Assembly (NCBI GenBank): GCA_951799405.1
Contig: OX637356.1
Span: 10,935,229-10,999,228 of the forward strand
Direction of reading: 5' to 3'
Length of the DNA stretch: 64,000 bases
Origin: Agapetus fuscipes
Taxonomy: Eukaryota > Arthropoda > Insecta > Trichoptera > Glossosomatidae
A model generated the notes under the pieces. It did not search any database, had not been told where the DNA came from, and saw only the letters and a program-made list of their open reading frames with translations. The position numbers and the translations under genes were made by a program. Of this stretch, positions 43,037 through 53,792 are shown piece after piece. Position 1 is the first letter of the stretch. Each line of letters opens with the position of its first letter.

Positions 43037-43127
43037 ATCCGAGGATGCAAACAGTTTGTCAGCGAAACCGGTCGTGAAACTTAATATACTTGCCGTAATT
43101 CATTTGATTACGGCGAGTATATTAAGT
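43037..43127. repeat. Hairpin repeat with gcgaaaccggt motif
   Basis: A 49-bp near-perfect hairpin at 43079-43127 (acttaatatacttgccgtaa paired with ttacggcgagtatattaagt, one mismatch, 7-base loop) follows ccgaggatgcaaac, agtttgtca and gcgaaaccggtcg. A diverged relative is at 53345-53395 (gcgaaaccggttgtgg). Small structured element of unknown class. Confidence 0.7.
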
Positions 43128-43325
43128 TCCAAAAAAAACAAAGTTTTTATATTTTTTATATTTCTAAGCATTTAAGTATAACCACTAAGCATATTTGAAG
43201 AAGTTACAACATCACTCTCTGCGATGCTTGGTATTGACAGACTCCTTAAACAAACATAACGGTATCGATTCCATTCACAGAGGATTAAGAAAATAAGAGA
43301 AATAAAATGAAGCAGATTTTCTTAC

Positions 43326-43403
43326 CAAGCCACAGTTTCGCTGTAAACGAAGCCCGCCATTGCTCTTCTGACCACTTCAAAGCAAAGGTCTGAACCGTCC
43401 ATG
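43326..43403 (-). CDS. CASK: CASK exon (kinase-like domain, second of pair)
   Basis: On the minus strand an acceptor (tattatttttccag) precedes a 78-bp exon that ends at the donor gtaaga. With the TA left from the upstream exon it reads [26 protein letters not shown] and then TG of a split codon. This matches the well-conserved CASK segment following VFEF/Y in the CaM-kinase-like domain, the hinge and next helices, with FVYSE.VA in place. CASK is a membrane-associated guanylate kinase scaffold at synapses and cell junctions whose kinase domain binds ATP atypically. The next exon (normally continuing HYMRQILEALRYCH) was not found in the 43 kb downstream, so that intron is very long. Recognition is from the protein family, not a search. 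Confidence 0.85.
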
Positions 43404-44038
43404 CTGGAAAAATAATAAAACATTACTTGAATACGATATCATTAATTTTGTAGACTCATAGATCTGAGAATGTCGGTACATAATGGCATATTTTTACCGA
43501 CTTTGATGCATGGAAGTGAAGCATGGATAGTGAATAATAGTGAGATGAGTAAAGTATGTACGGTGGAAATGAAGCATGACAGGAAAAACCGTGAAAGATA
43601 GAGTTAGGAATGAATGGGTAAATAAAGAATGCAAGTTGAAAGAAGATCTGAAAGTTAAGGTACAAAATAATGTGATGAGATGGTTTGCGCATGTAGAAAG
43701 AATGAATGATGATAGACTGACAAAGTATGTATACAAAGGAAGTGTGTAAGGTAAAAGAGGTAAGGGACGACCGAGAAAAGTATGGAGTAATCAGATTGAG
43801 GCGATTGTGAAAAATGGGATGTACAAAGTGAGCGTCAAAGAAGAAAATACATGAAAAAGTTGATGGATATGAATGAATTGAAAGAGGTACGTCAGAATAG
43901 GACGAAATGGAGGCAGCTCTGCAGAGGCTCTGCAGAGGCTCTGCAGAGGCTAGTGGAACGGTGACAAAGTTACAGTTACAGTGTTCGATAGCATTTACAT
44001 GGTGTTAAGGAAGTTGATAGTCTGGATCTGATACTCAC
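43404..44038 (-). other. CASK: CASK intron of 635 bp
   Basis: Bounded by donor gtgagt and acceptor ttccag on the minus strand, in phase 2. Most of it is an antisense RTE subfamily B relic (43455-43985). Confidence 0.75.
43455..43985 (+). pseudogene. RTE-like ORF relic, subfamily B, inside a CASK intron
   Basis: In several frames reads PTLMHGSEAWIVNNSE, CTVEMKHD, KLKEDLKVKVQNNVMRWFAH, VERMNDDRLTKYVYKG and KRGKGRPRKVWSNQIE, the C-terminal third of an RTE-like protein with frameshifts and stops. It contains three copies of the 11-bp unit ctctgcagagg (43915-43949) and ends gtgacaaagttacagttac, the TTACAG-type tail of subfamily B. It is antisense to CASK. Confidence 0.8.
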
Positions 44039-44250
<212 letters not shown>

Positions 44251-45989
44251 ACATAAGAAATCTTCTAGTGTATGAAATCAATCTTTATTTTTTTTGAAGA
44301 CGCTGCTTTCATACTGCAACGATTAACTTTGATTCTATTTTATTAAACTTCGAATAAATTTTTTTTGCAGTTTTTTATAGGATTCACTCACATTTGGTTC
44401 ACAGTTAACTCTCATACTATCGCGCTCAACGGCTCTGGTACTAGTCCGCCTTCAAAGCATCGCTATCTCTATATATATGTGTATAAAGGCTACGCTGGGA
44501 TATGCCAGACCATACTAGGATTTTTTAAATTAAAAGCTTTGAGCGAACACTAGTACAACTGTCCAAATACCTACATCTAGAGACACACACACAAGTAAGT
44601 AAAAAAATATAGACTCGCAATCTTAAGTAAATATACACAGACACACATTCGTAACAATGTATATATGAGTGGTTTATTATTTAATACGAGTATAAGTATG
44701 CATAATCTCATCTTTGGTAGGCAAATTTTCCGAAGTCTTTTCTATTACGCTATAAAATACACGTAAACCGTCAGAAAACACTAAAATTCGAAAAAAGGCT
44801 TGAACTCATTACACGTATTTAGTAATAAAAAAAATGTAACATTATTACAAAATACATAAAGAAGAAGCGATAAAAATAAGATGAGTATTTTCATAAAATA
44901 TTGACACAATATTCTTTTCATTGGCAAAAATAATATGAAAGCCTAAAAACAACGTTTCAAAATGAAAGGGAAAGAAATTCCGAGTAATGTGTCATCGCAA
45001 AAATCGAAAAGTGAAATATAGAAAATAAATTTTCTTTTGAAAGATCCGAGAAAGAAATTACACGAAAAATGTGAGTATTTTTTCAGAAAAAGTGTTACTT
45101 ATCCTTCTTTTAGTTATCTACTTGTAAATTGATTCTTTATAATATTTGGTTCGTCAGGTGATAAAAAATATGAAAAACTAATATGCGAGTTTTTCGTAAT
45201 TTGATAAAAAAAAACGCTTTCCTCATTATTCATAAAAAGGGTTTAAGAAGCTTTTAATCCGGTTTAAAGTCAGTTTTCCACACAAAATAGCAGGTTTAAA
45301 CCTGAATTTTGGTTGAACTAATCTAATGAATAAAGCTATTTAGATTAACATTTCAACAAACTTTTATGCAAACAGGAACATTTAAGAATCAGTATAATCG
45401 TATTCGGTAATTAAAATTATTGTCAAAGAGGAAGAAGTCTTTAAAAAAATATCTACGTTTTCGACAATAGCTAACGACCTTTTTTCTCGTAAGCCACAAA
45501 AATCAATCAAGTACAAAAACAAATTGGAAATTCAAAGAGAAATAATTGAAAATACTTCTTGGAATCGACAGATGAAACAATTAGTTTTTCATTACAAGTA
45601 CACACGCCGACGATCGATCCACTTGATAAAAAGTTGTCTTAAGCCTGACAGCTGAATAATTGGAAAACGTACCAAAGGAATTTGTTTTTCTCAACACAAA
45701 TACCATCAAGAAAATGGACTTAGACATAAATAGAAAATATCTAACGGTAGAACAAAAAAAAACGAATACCAAAAGCGAATCATATGAACACTGGAACATC
45801 ATCTATTGCAAGTGCATCTCGACCACACTTTTGGCTCTGTAGCATTGCGGTTTGAAATTTAGCACCTTTGCTACGGTGACTAAGCGCCAACATACACTGA
45901 GCACCCACAAATGTTTGCTAACGATTTATAGTCACAGCATTAATGTGAGAATAATTACCGAGATGAATTGCCTGGTCTGTATTTCACAG
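44251..45989. other. Upstream CASK intron, no exon recognised
   Basis: AT-rich, many short motif-free frames on both strands. 45270-45340 resembles 10480-10565. I looked for the CASK segments before EDLKREA and did not find them. Confidence 0.4.
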
Positions 45990-46340
45990 AATGTCTAGAA
46001 GAGTTCGAGAAACGAGTTCCAGTTCCTTGGATCTCAAATTAGCAATGAAGGAACTTGCGAAGGAGCGATCAGACTTCGTATCGCCATTCTAGGAAACCTT
46101 CAACAATACTGTTCAACACATCTTCAAAGCTTTACGTGCCAGCCAGTCCTCTAAGCAATTATTATCTGAGAAAATATGTTCCATCTTCAAAGTCATTAGT
46201 ACACGTTACAATGTGAGTACACATTTAATTATGTTTGAGAACGTTTTCCGGTATTTTCTCTTAATGGAGAACGTGAGGAAAATAAATGCCGCTTATTGGA
46301 GAAGGGAAAAGATACAAAGATACTGCAGGGATAGGGAAAG
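45990..46340 (+). other. Gene-like segment of unknown origin, probably decayed
   Basis: After tgtatttcacag (acceptor-like) the plus strand reads MSRRVRETSSSSLDLKLAMK then ELAKERSDFVSPF, a TAG stop, and then ETFNNTVQHIFKALRASQ and KQLLSEKICSIFKVISTRYN up to gtgagt (donor-like). Composition is more balanced than the surroundings. One stop interrupts the frame. I do not recognise the peptide. It may be a decayed transposon ORF or a pseudo-exon. Confidence 0.25.
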
Positions 46341-46504
46341 ATAAAGGATGATGGAGGGAGACGCGGGGATAAGGGATATTATTTTGAAAGATTTACCACG
46401 TGCGTTATCGTGCGTTATTACTTCGTATTATAAACGTTATGAAATAAAAGAAATAGAAGTTACAGAACAAAATACATTAAATGGAAATATACATCCTATG
46501 CAAA

Positions 46505-46700
46505 TAGGTTGGTATGAGGCTGATGACCAATACTAAAAATGGTTCACTTTTGCAAATGTCACAAGGGTTAAGGAAAATACAGCATGAGTTACAGGGCTTA
46601 CGTTCAATTCAGGTTTTAGTTTTATTTTGTATGTAAGAGGAAGCTGACTCGTGCGTGCTTGTTGTCGTGCATTAATTTTTTTTTTTTTTATACTTTAGAA
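46505..46700 (+). mobile_element. RTE 3'-tail repeat, diverged
   Basis: taggttggtatgaggctgat through gaagctgactcgtgcgtgc to a T run. Short of the tail end. Confidence 0.65.
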
Positions 46701-46743
46701 ACTTAGAATATACATTTAATAAATAATAATATATAATAAAATA

Positions 46744-47204
46744 AATGAAAGAAGTATGCAAGGATAGAAAGAAATGGCGGTTGATCTGTGATGTTGGCGG
46801 CTAGGGTTTGTTAAAGTGAAATTGGTTTTATGATTTAGTTTTTTATGTCCATGTATATATTGTTATTTTTATTCTTTGATTTAAAAAAATGTAATTTGTC
46901 ATGTATGTTCCTTGACTTATAGGTTGTTATGCGGCTGACCACCCATAATATAAAAATTGGTTCACTTTGCCAATGTCACCCCTGTTTCAGGGAAGGACGG
47001 CAAGAGTTGCAAGGCTTATGTTCATTTGAGATTGGGTTTTTATATTGTAGGTCCACATGCGGCATGTGTTAGCGCCATTGACATATTACCTTTATAACTC
47101 TATGGTTAGCGCGAAATTATACATATCTGCTTGTGGGAATGCATTTAGTGTAAATCTTAAATGATATATATCTTTGCAGCTTAGATTAGATTAGATTAGA
47201 TTAG
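46744..47204 (+). mobile_element. RTE 3' end: last ORF codons, 3' UTR and tail
   Basis: Starts with the final codons MKEVCKDRKKWRLICDVGG, a stop, then the 3' UTR (gggtttgttaaagtgaaatt, tttaaaaaaatgtaatttg) and the common tail to four ATTAG units. This joins coding sequence, UTR and repeat in one copy as at 61409-63004. A 37-bp addition at 47076-47112 is flanked by gttagcgc on both sides. Confidence 0.9.
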
Positions 47205-47369
47205 ATAAAAGTGTCTACATGAAAAACTAATAAAATACAAATGTTCTACACACCAACGATTCCCTTGAGTCCATCGAACATCCATTTGTTTTATAAACAT
47301 GGAAAATAAAATAACAAAAATTCACAGATTTTTTGTTATTTTTGTAATGTATGAATGTAGTCTTGTGGG
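47205..47369. other. No gene seen
   Basis: Short spacer with no recognised content. Confidence 0.3.
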
Positions 47370-47640
47370 TAATGACACGGACTAATCGGAATAAGTCCGT
47401 AATCGGAAGGATGTGAGTTCGATTTACAGGTGAATAAAAAAAATACATAAAGATGCTCCCCTCTGACAGGTAACATTCACATCAATTCAAATAAAAAACA
47501 AGGCACGATTTTTCATTCCGATTTACAGCAACTGGGTCTTGCTTTAGAAATTGAGGCAGACCAGCGACGACCAAGTTCACTGAGTACCTACTCTTGAGGT
47601 GTGATTCATACAAAAACCAAATAAACCGGTCTGTTATTTA
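47370..47640 (+). mobile_element. SINE-B, diverged copy
   Basis: B box gtgagttcgatttacagg, then ttacagcaactgggtcttgc, agcgacgaccaagttcac, ctcttgaggtgtgattc. The head has a short duplication (ggactaatcggaataagtcc). Confidence 0.7.
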
Positions 47641-48589
47641 TTTTACGAAACCCCTAGGGTAACATCCATTCGTTTCATGTACAGAGCAAAAATTAAAACA
47701 GAAGAATGGGGTGAAAAAGTGACAAATTTGGAAATTTATTTTGAATATTATGTTGAGAAAGAAAAATCAATTTAAAATCTGGAACATTTGTAAGAAACAG
47801 ACAGCTGAAAAGTTACGAAAAAATGCACTAATAAGATGCTATTTTCCATCAGTACATTTTTTAATCAACCGCCGATTAAAGTGAATTATACATATGAAAA
47901 AACACGATAATCTGAGGATGATCTACGCATTTAGATGTTTCTGAATAACGCCGGAATCACAAAGTTGGTAATGCGTCCTTCAAATACAAAAAAAAGACTA
48001 GCAGGCGGTCTCATTTCCAGTGGCCGAGAAAAGCAAATCTACCTACCCGAAAAACTTTCTTTTAGCGTTTACCAAAAAATGCAGGAAAACTAAAACAGCG
48101 CTCCTAGTGAGTGCTTTAGTTTCCGAACATTTTGAGTAAATTTCTATGGTCACGTTTGAGCGTAAGGTTTTTATACTTGGGGCTGTGAGGCATGCTCTGT
48201 GACGTCATTGTACTTGTTCCTGTACTTGCCGTTGCAACTTTCCCACGTCAGCAAAATAAAACAAAAGTAGGCGTGACGTCACGAGAAAATAACTACGAGA
48301 AACAGGCTTTTCGTGATATCATCTGAGAGGAAAAATAAGGTTTAGAACATATTGTCTCGTACAGAAAACTGTAATTAAAAAAAAACATTTTTAAAAGTTG
48401 AATAGTTTGTGTCTTTGCATTGTTTAGATTCATTTTAAATTAATAATTTAACAATAAAACACAAAGTTTATCTTTAGAAATTGATTTGATAGCGCTCGAG
48501 GCAATAAATCAACTCGTGAAGAAAAACATTGTACCTATTTTAGAAGATTTTCATTTCGTGGATATGCCTTTTACGTCCGTTATGGTTGG
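47641..48589. other. No gene; dispersed repeat traces
   Basis: 48095-48180 (agcgctcctagtgagtgctt, atttctatggtcacgtttg, tttttatacttgggg) resembles traces near 1780, 30650 and 40050. The section 48185-48290 is GC-richer with two gtgacgtca motifs (48199 and 48274 region) that could be chance CRE-like sites. Confidence 0.35.
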
Positions 48590-48795
48590 TATAATCTGAC
48601 CACCAATATTGTAAAAAATGGTTCACTTTACCTATGTATCAGGAAAGGTGGCAAGAGTTGCAGGCTTATATTCGGGTTTTTATGTCGTACGTTCACATGC
48701 GGCATGGGTAACCGCGAATTTTCACGTGTCTGCTTGAAGGCATACATTAAATATGAATTTTAAATGTTAATATATCTTTGCAACTAATATTATAG
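48590..48795 (+). mobile_element. RTE 3'-tail repeat with deletions
   Basis: Starts tatggttggtataatctgac and ends tttgcaactaatattatagat. Several blocks are shortened (tatgtatcaggaaaggtgg). Confidence 0.7.
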
Positions 48796-48899
48796 ATGAC
48801 TTACGGTGCAGGACTACTCACCCTTATTTTATTCTCTATTAGGAAACTTCAGGTAGCGTACAATTACGTTATTTCATCGTCTATGAGAATTTTTTCATA

Positions 48900-50535
48900 T
48901 TTTTTTATGATGATGATGATGATGATGGATGATTTCTTTCCTGTGGCGCCATTTAATGGTCCAGGAACATCTCAAGGGCGCCATGGCTTCTCGAGAAAAG
49001 TAGTGTCTTCAGTTCCTTTCTGAAGGTGGTGGTAGGCTGGTTCGCGCGAATACCGATGGGTAAATTGTTCCAGGCCACCGGCCCGGCCACCGCAAAGCTT
49101 CTGTCTGCAAAGTTTGATGTGTTTGCTCTATTGGGCACTATAACCTTGTTGACAGCAGTAAGGGCAGAGCGTAGTGGTCTTTTTGAAGTCACATCGACAG
49201 AGCATAGCTCAGCGAGACATGGGGGTGCAGTGCCGTTCAGGGCCCTATGCACAGTGAGACACAACTTAAATTCCACCCTCTCTCGGACCCTCAGCCAGTG
49301 CAGTTCTCTCAGCAGTGGCGAAATATGACAGCTCTTTCCCTGTCGAAAAATTGCCCTGGCAGCAGCATTGAAAGCCATTTGCAGCCGATCAAACAATTTC
49401 TGCGGTAGTCCAGCATATATGATATTGCAGTAGTCTAATCGGGAGACGACGAAAGCAGCTACGAGGTTTTTGACAGCATCCACAGGCAAACATCTTGAGA
49501 TGAGGCTCAATTGGCGGATATAGAAGAAAGCTGTGCTCACTGTCCTGGACACTTGTGCCTCCATCGATAGTGCTCCGTCTAGTAAGACACCAAGGACGGA
49601 TATGGTGGAGGATGGTATTATGCTTGCACCAGAGAAAAAGATTGGCTGAGTACCCAAGAGGTGCTGCCGACCCGGAGAGGCGACCCACATGAACTCAGTC
49701 TTGGTTGGATTCAGTTTGAGACGTCTATAGGCCATAACGTTTGTGAGTCTTTCCAAGCAATGGGTGGTCCTGGCCAAAAGATCGTCTTTTTTGTCGGGAC
49801 TGCAAAAACCAACGAGGACACGATCATCAGCATATGCATAGCTTCGCATGCCACACTCCTCCAAAATATTATCAATACAGCCAATGTACAAGATAAAGAG
49901 GATTGGACCAAGGACTGATCCTTGGGGTACTCCTTGAGAAACAAGATCTTCTTTGGTTGAGTCAGACTTAAGCCTAATGGACCACCTTCTATTATACAGG
50001 TACGAGCGCAGCCATTCGATGACAGTACCACAGATGCCATACTCAGATTTCAGACAATGAAGAAGCATTTCATGATCGACAGTGTCAAAGGCGGCACTCA
50101 TGTCGAGAACCGTTACTAAACCAATGTCACCTGATGCCACTCCCACAATTAAGTCGGATGTCAGCCTTGTGAGGGCGGACTCAGTTGAATGATGCTTCCT
50201 ATAAGCGAACTGATATTTCTGCAATAAGTTGTTATTCTCGAGGTGAGTCATCAGCTGGGATGCAATGGTACGCTCAAGCACTTTAGATAAAAAGGGGAGG
50301 CCTGAAATTGGCCTATAGTTGGTTGGGTCGTCAGCGTCGAGTGTATTTTTCTTAATTAGAGGAGTGACATGCGAAATCTTCCAGGATGCCGGTACGACTC
50401 CATGCATCAGAGATATATTCATAATTTTAACAGTCAGGGGTAAAAGGAGATCAAGGTTCTCTTTGAGCAGTCGTGTGGGTATGGGATCCAGCTGACAATG
50501 CTTGGTGGGAGAATTGCTGATGGTCTTCTTATATA
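48900..50535 (-). mobile_element. L2/CR1-like non-LTR retrotransposon, 5'-truncated
   Basis: The copy includes the reverse transcriptase frame, about 90 bp of additional in-frame sequence upstream (KTISNSPTKHCQLDPIPTRL), a short 3' UTR (ccattaaatggcgccacagg) and a CAT/ATC trinucleotide tail at 48906-48927. The endonuclease domain is absent, lost by 5' truncation at about 50535. Compare the 3' ends at 20 kb and 29.8 kb, which have ATT tails. Confidence 0.9.
48953..50422 (-). CDS. Reverse transcriptase ORF of L2/CR1-like element
   Basis: A 489-residue uninterrupted frame (numbered from the first internal ATG; coding continues upstream to about 50530). The enzyme copies element RNA at a nicked chromosomal target. 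Motifs: NYRPISGLPFLSKVLERTIA (35-54), VLDMSAAFDTVDH with catalytic D107, QGVPQGSVLGPILFILY (163-179), AYADD with the catalytic pair at 199-200, then LKLNPTKTEFMWV and VLGVLLD. The C-terminal half has ISRLDYCN-type SRLDYCNIIYAGLP, LLRELHWLRVRERVEFKLCL and the terminal FADRSFAVAGPVAWNNLP. That set is diagnostic of the L2/CR1 group. A long frame with all RT residues in a truncated copy implies fairly recent insertion. It cannot retrotranspose by itself because it lacks the endonuclease. Confidence 0.88.
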   Translation of the reverse strand: MNISLMHGVVPASWKISHVTPLIKKNTLDADDPTNYRPISGLPFLSKVLERTIASQLMTHLENNNLLQKYQFAYRKHHSTESALTRLTSDLIVGVASGDIGLVTVLDMSAAFDTVDHEMLLHCLKSEYGICGTVIEWLRSYLYNRRWSIRLKSDSTKEDLVSQGVPQGSVLGPILFILYIGCIDNILEECGMRSYAYADDRVLVGFCSPDKKDDLLARTTHCLERLTNVMAYRRLKLNPTKTEFMWVASPGRQHLLGTQPIFFSGASIIPSSTISVLGVLLDGALSMEAQVSRTVSTAFFYIRQLSLISRCLPVDAVKNLVAAFVVSRLDYCNIIYAGLPQKLFDRLQMAFNAAARAIFRQGKSCHISPLLRELHWLRVRERVEFKLCLTVHRALNGTAPPCLAELCSVDVTSKRPLRSALTAVNKVIVPNRANTSNFADRSFAVAGPVAWNNLPIGIRANQPTTTFRKELKTLLFSRSHGALEMFLDH

Positions 50536-50660
50536 TATTTTTATCTTTATTATTTAAAGTTCCGTAAAAATATTCTTAGTCATGACTTTAAAGTGAGAAA
50601 TGTACGCTAAGTGAAGAGATATTTAAGAGTTAAAACGGCGGAAAACGTGCTGTGAATCAG

Positions 50661-51425
50661 AGTGTCCATCTGCCCTGTGTCTCGACAAATCGGTCAAAGA
50701 TAATTCGTTCACAGACAGCTCGTCCATAAGCGAATCGTTCGCAAGACTTTTCAGTCACACTCAACTCGGCCACAGATAACACTTCCACTGACATGTCGGT
50801 CACGGACAATTTGTTAACTCAACAGTTCGTCTTCACGACTTATCAGTCAATGATATTTCGGTCAGAAACAATAATGGTCTACAGATAAATCCATCACAGA
50901 AAACTTACTCTCAAATAAACCTTTGCTATTACTGCAGTTTCAATAAATTGTATTTTTCTGTGATGGAGCTGTCTGTGGATCATATAAAACTGAATTAGTG
51001 TCATATTAAACTAACATGGGTTTCTATTTTCTGCGAGATAAAACACTACGAAAGTGTGAAAATCCTGTAGTTTAAAAGTTTTTCATGAGCACTTCCTTAT
51101 GATAAGATTACTTACTACTCGTATGAGAAGTTACCCCGATAAAATGTTTTACAAACGATTTCTCAAATCAGTGAATCAGCGCTTATTCAGTTTTACCTTT
51201 AAAGTAGCGATATATTGTATGTGACAGAAATTTTGTTGACCAAAAAGTCGAGTAAATGAACTATCGTGTGACCGAATTTACCGTAGCCTATGTATCTGTG
51301 GATGAGTTATCTGTGGCCAAGCTGTCTCTAACCGAAATGTTAGCCAAAAATTTCTGTGGAAGAACTGTAGTGTGACCGATTTGTCCATGAACGAGCTGTC
51401 TGTGACAGACTTGTTATGGGACCAT
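50661..51425. mobile_element. Foldback-like element FB-C
   Basis: The left arm (50661-50905) is a degenerate array of about 15-bp units such as tcggtcacggacaattt, gttcacagacagctcgtcc. The right arm (51225-51425) carries the inverse (aacgagctgtctgtgacag, tctgtggccaagctgtctc). The unit differs from FB-A/FB-B. The core (50960-51190) matches the dispersed repeat at 6050-6700, so that repeat is probably the body of this family. Confidence 0.65.
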
Positions 51426-51709
51426 CTCCGCTGAAGACGTTAAAAAGTGAACCATTAAAATGCTGCATAAGTGGCAGAAGCTGGGAGGACACGGAAGAGT
51501 TGGAAACTTAACAATTATTTCATACTGCAAGCTGGCGCTTGGATATTTTCTTACTTGTTATTTTGTGTGAAAAGTTGGGTACACAGCTTTCGCTGGGAAA
51601 ACACAAGCTAAACACATATTTACGAAAAAAAAGGAAACCATGTTGTTAGCTTTAAAACATACAAGTGAACAGTGAAAATAGTGAAGGAAAAATGGAAATG
51701 TGTTTGTTC
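51426..51709. other. No gene seen
   Basis: No recognised content. Confidence 0.3.
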
Positions 51710-51915
51710 ACAATATCGACAAGTCTGTAGTATGGTGGCTCATAAACGGATGGTCTTGAGTTCGATTCCCACTAGAGAAAAAAAAACCTTTAATTTTTAA
51801 AGTATGCTTCAAAAAAAATTATCAAAGGTCCATCCATCCTTCCAGCAACGTGGTATTGCTTGAGAATTGGCGCTTTCCAAAGCGACAACAAAGTTCGTAG
51901 AGGCTTTCAAGTGTT
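51710..51915 (+). mobile_element. SINE-B, diverged copy
   Basis: acaagtctgtagtatggtgg (head), cttgagttcgattcccac (B box), ggtccatccatccttcc, gcttgagaattggcgctttc. Confidence 0.75.
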
Positions 51916-51984
51916 GTGAACCTCAAAACAAACATATACATAGTAAAAAGGCACGCCAAATTTAAATGCAACTCCTTACAGCGC

Positions 51985-52265
51985 TGCGCGCTAAGGGGTC
52001 GTATGTGACGTGTTCAACCTATTTATTTTCACAGCTAAGGGTATCGCCCTTACTTCAAGCGCTTCACTGAAGCGAGGGTTTCCCGGTTCCCCAAGGCACT
52101 GGTTCTCAATTCTTGTGTAGGCTGAGCAAACATTGCCGGTAATTTTATTTCGGGTTTAAATAAACAGAAAAACGGAAGGCTATTTTTGACACCCTTGATA
52201 GGGATCAAAATCTAGCCCTCTGGCATGGAACGCAAGCATTCTACCAACTGAGCTATCGACCGGAC
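51985..52265 (-). mobile_element. SINE-A, reverse copy
   Basis: ggggtcgtatgtgacgtgttc, tatttattttcacagctaag, gagggtttcccggttccc, gccggtaattttatttcgg and the reversed head ctaccaactgagctatcgac. Confidence 0.85.
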
Positions 52266-52663
52266 TTACAACCTATTATTTGACACAAATAGCATCATTA
52301 TTTAAGTTGGATAAATAAATAAAATACCACGCTGCCTCCTTAAGGGTTCTAAATCCGTAGAAACTTTTTTGTGCATTTTTTTTACGTCCGTGCTTAAGTA
52401 TCGAAAAAGAATAAATCGATTATCCCTTCGCAGACCGAAGTACGCACAATGGATGTTTGCTTTATAGAAAAAGGGTTTAAAAATAAACTAGCGCCGAATA
52501 ACATGGATAAATCTATGTTAAGAAATACTTTTTTAGTGTAAAGCAACGTTTTCCCATGGGCTTAGATTGTAAGCTTGCTTTGCGCCGGTCTTAATGGATA
52601 CGTCAACATACTGGAATTCTATTTTTGTTCCTATATATGTATAAGGTAAACTTTTATTTTTAT
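52266..52663. other. No gene seen
   Basis: No recognised content. Confidence 0.3.
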
Positions 52664-53166
52664 TAAAATAAAGCTATTTTTTGTTCAACGTAGTTTATTT
52701 TCACAATAATATTTAATATCTCGAGTACTTTCGACCTTCAATATTCAGGCCATTATCAAGAGTGATGTATAAAAAATTTAAAATTATTAAGAACAAACCA
52801 TAGATCAAAATTATATAAATTCAAATAAATAGGTAGGTATAGGTACAATAAATATGAACTTAATTAAAATTAAATACAACAGTCAAAAATTAAAAGAAAG
52901 AAAACATAAAATAATATATAATAATTACAATAAATTAATTCAAACATCCGAGGGTCAAAAAATAAATAAAATAAAATAAAATATTTAAAGCACAAATAAA
53001 ATTATTGAGTCAACACAAAAAGATCTATGTTTTGTTCTTAATAATTTTAAATTTTTTATACATCACTCTTGATAATGGCCTGAATATTGAAGGTCGAAAG
53101 TACTCGAGATATTAAATATTATTGTGAAAATAAACTACGTTAAACAAAAAATGGCTTTATTTTAAA
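52664..53166. mobile_element. 503-bp element with 134-bp inverted arms
   Basis: Arms 52664-52797 and 53033-53166 are nearly perfect inverted copies (left ends: aaaataaagctattttttg, inner ends: aaattattaagaacaaa). Each arm carries cttgataatggcctgaat, attgaaggtcgaaagtactc and tcgagatattaaat in one orientation. The centre is AT-rich with no frame. Such arms recall inverted pLTRs of Penelope-like elements or a foldback MITE. Confidence 0.8.
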
Positions 53167-53792
53167 AAAAATGAATTTTCACTGTGTGAATACACAAACC
53201 CTACAAAATCTAAACTTTTATTATTTCCACTATAGGTATTTGCAATTGTGAGGAATTTGGTAAAAAGTGTAAAATTTTGATAAATTACGATAAGCATATA
53301 AACAAGGTCCTGATTTGAAGTCTATAATAAAATTATATGATTTCGAACGGATGTTTGCGAAACCGGTTGTGGTATATATAAATATACTCACGTAATCGAA
53401 AACAAAACTGTTTTTCTTTTATCATTAATGAAAAAGAACTTTTGAAATTTTTGACCGGTTTGATCTGCCTCATATCAACCTATAGGTAAGTCAAGGAATA
53501 TCATCATTTAATTAATTTTGCAAAATACGGTTACCATTTTATATATTTGACATTGTCAATACAACTAAACGATAATGGACAAGCAAACAAAGTTGGTTTC
53601 TAACTTTCTATTTTGGTTTCAAGTAGGCAAACTTGTCAGCCGTATGATTTCTATTTGCGTTACGACACAGTAAACTTTTCAGTGTCCCGGTATATTTTCT
53701 CGCATCACCTGAATACATCAAAACTTTTCAGTTCCATGATTTCTATTTTTATTCTCGAAAATTGACACGAACTGAAATTTTTCCGCGAGCAT
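53167..53792. other. No gene; small repeat traces
   Basis: 53345-53395 is related to the hairpin repeat at 43037-43127. 53450-53499 is a short reverse RTE-tail end (cctcatatcaacctatagg). Otherwise nothing recognised. Confidence 0.45.

Noticed and set aside
48199..48282. Promoter with CRE-like gtgacgtca sites
   Set aside because: Only two short motifs, no transcript or core promoter evidence, inside a repeat-rich intron; mentioned only as a chance possibility.
49026..49918. Plus-strand frames of 85-100 codons
   Set aside because: Antisense shadows of the L2/CR1-like reverse transcriptase frame.
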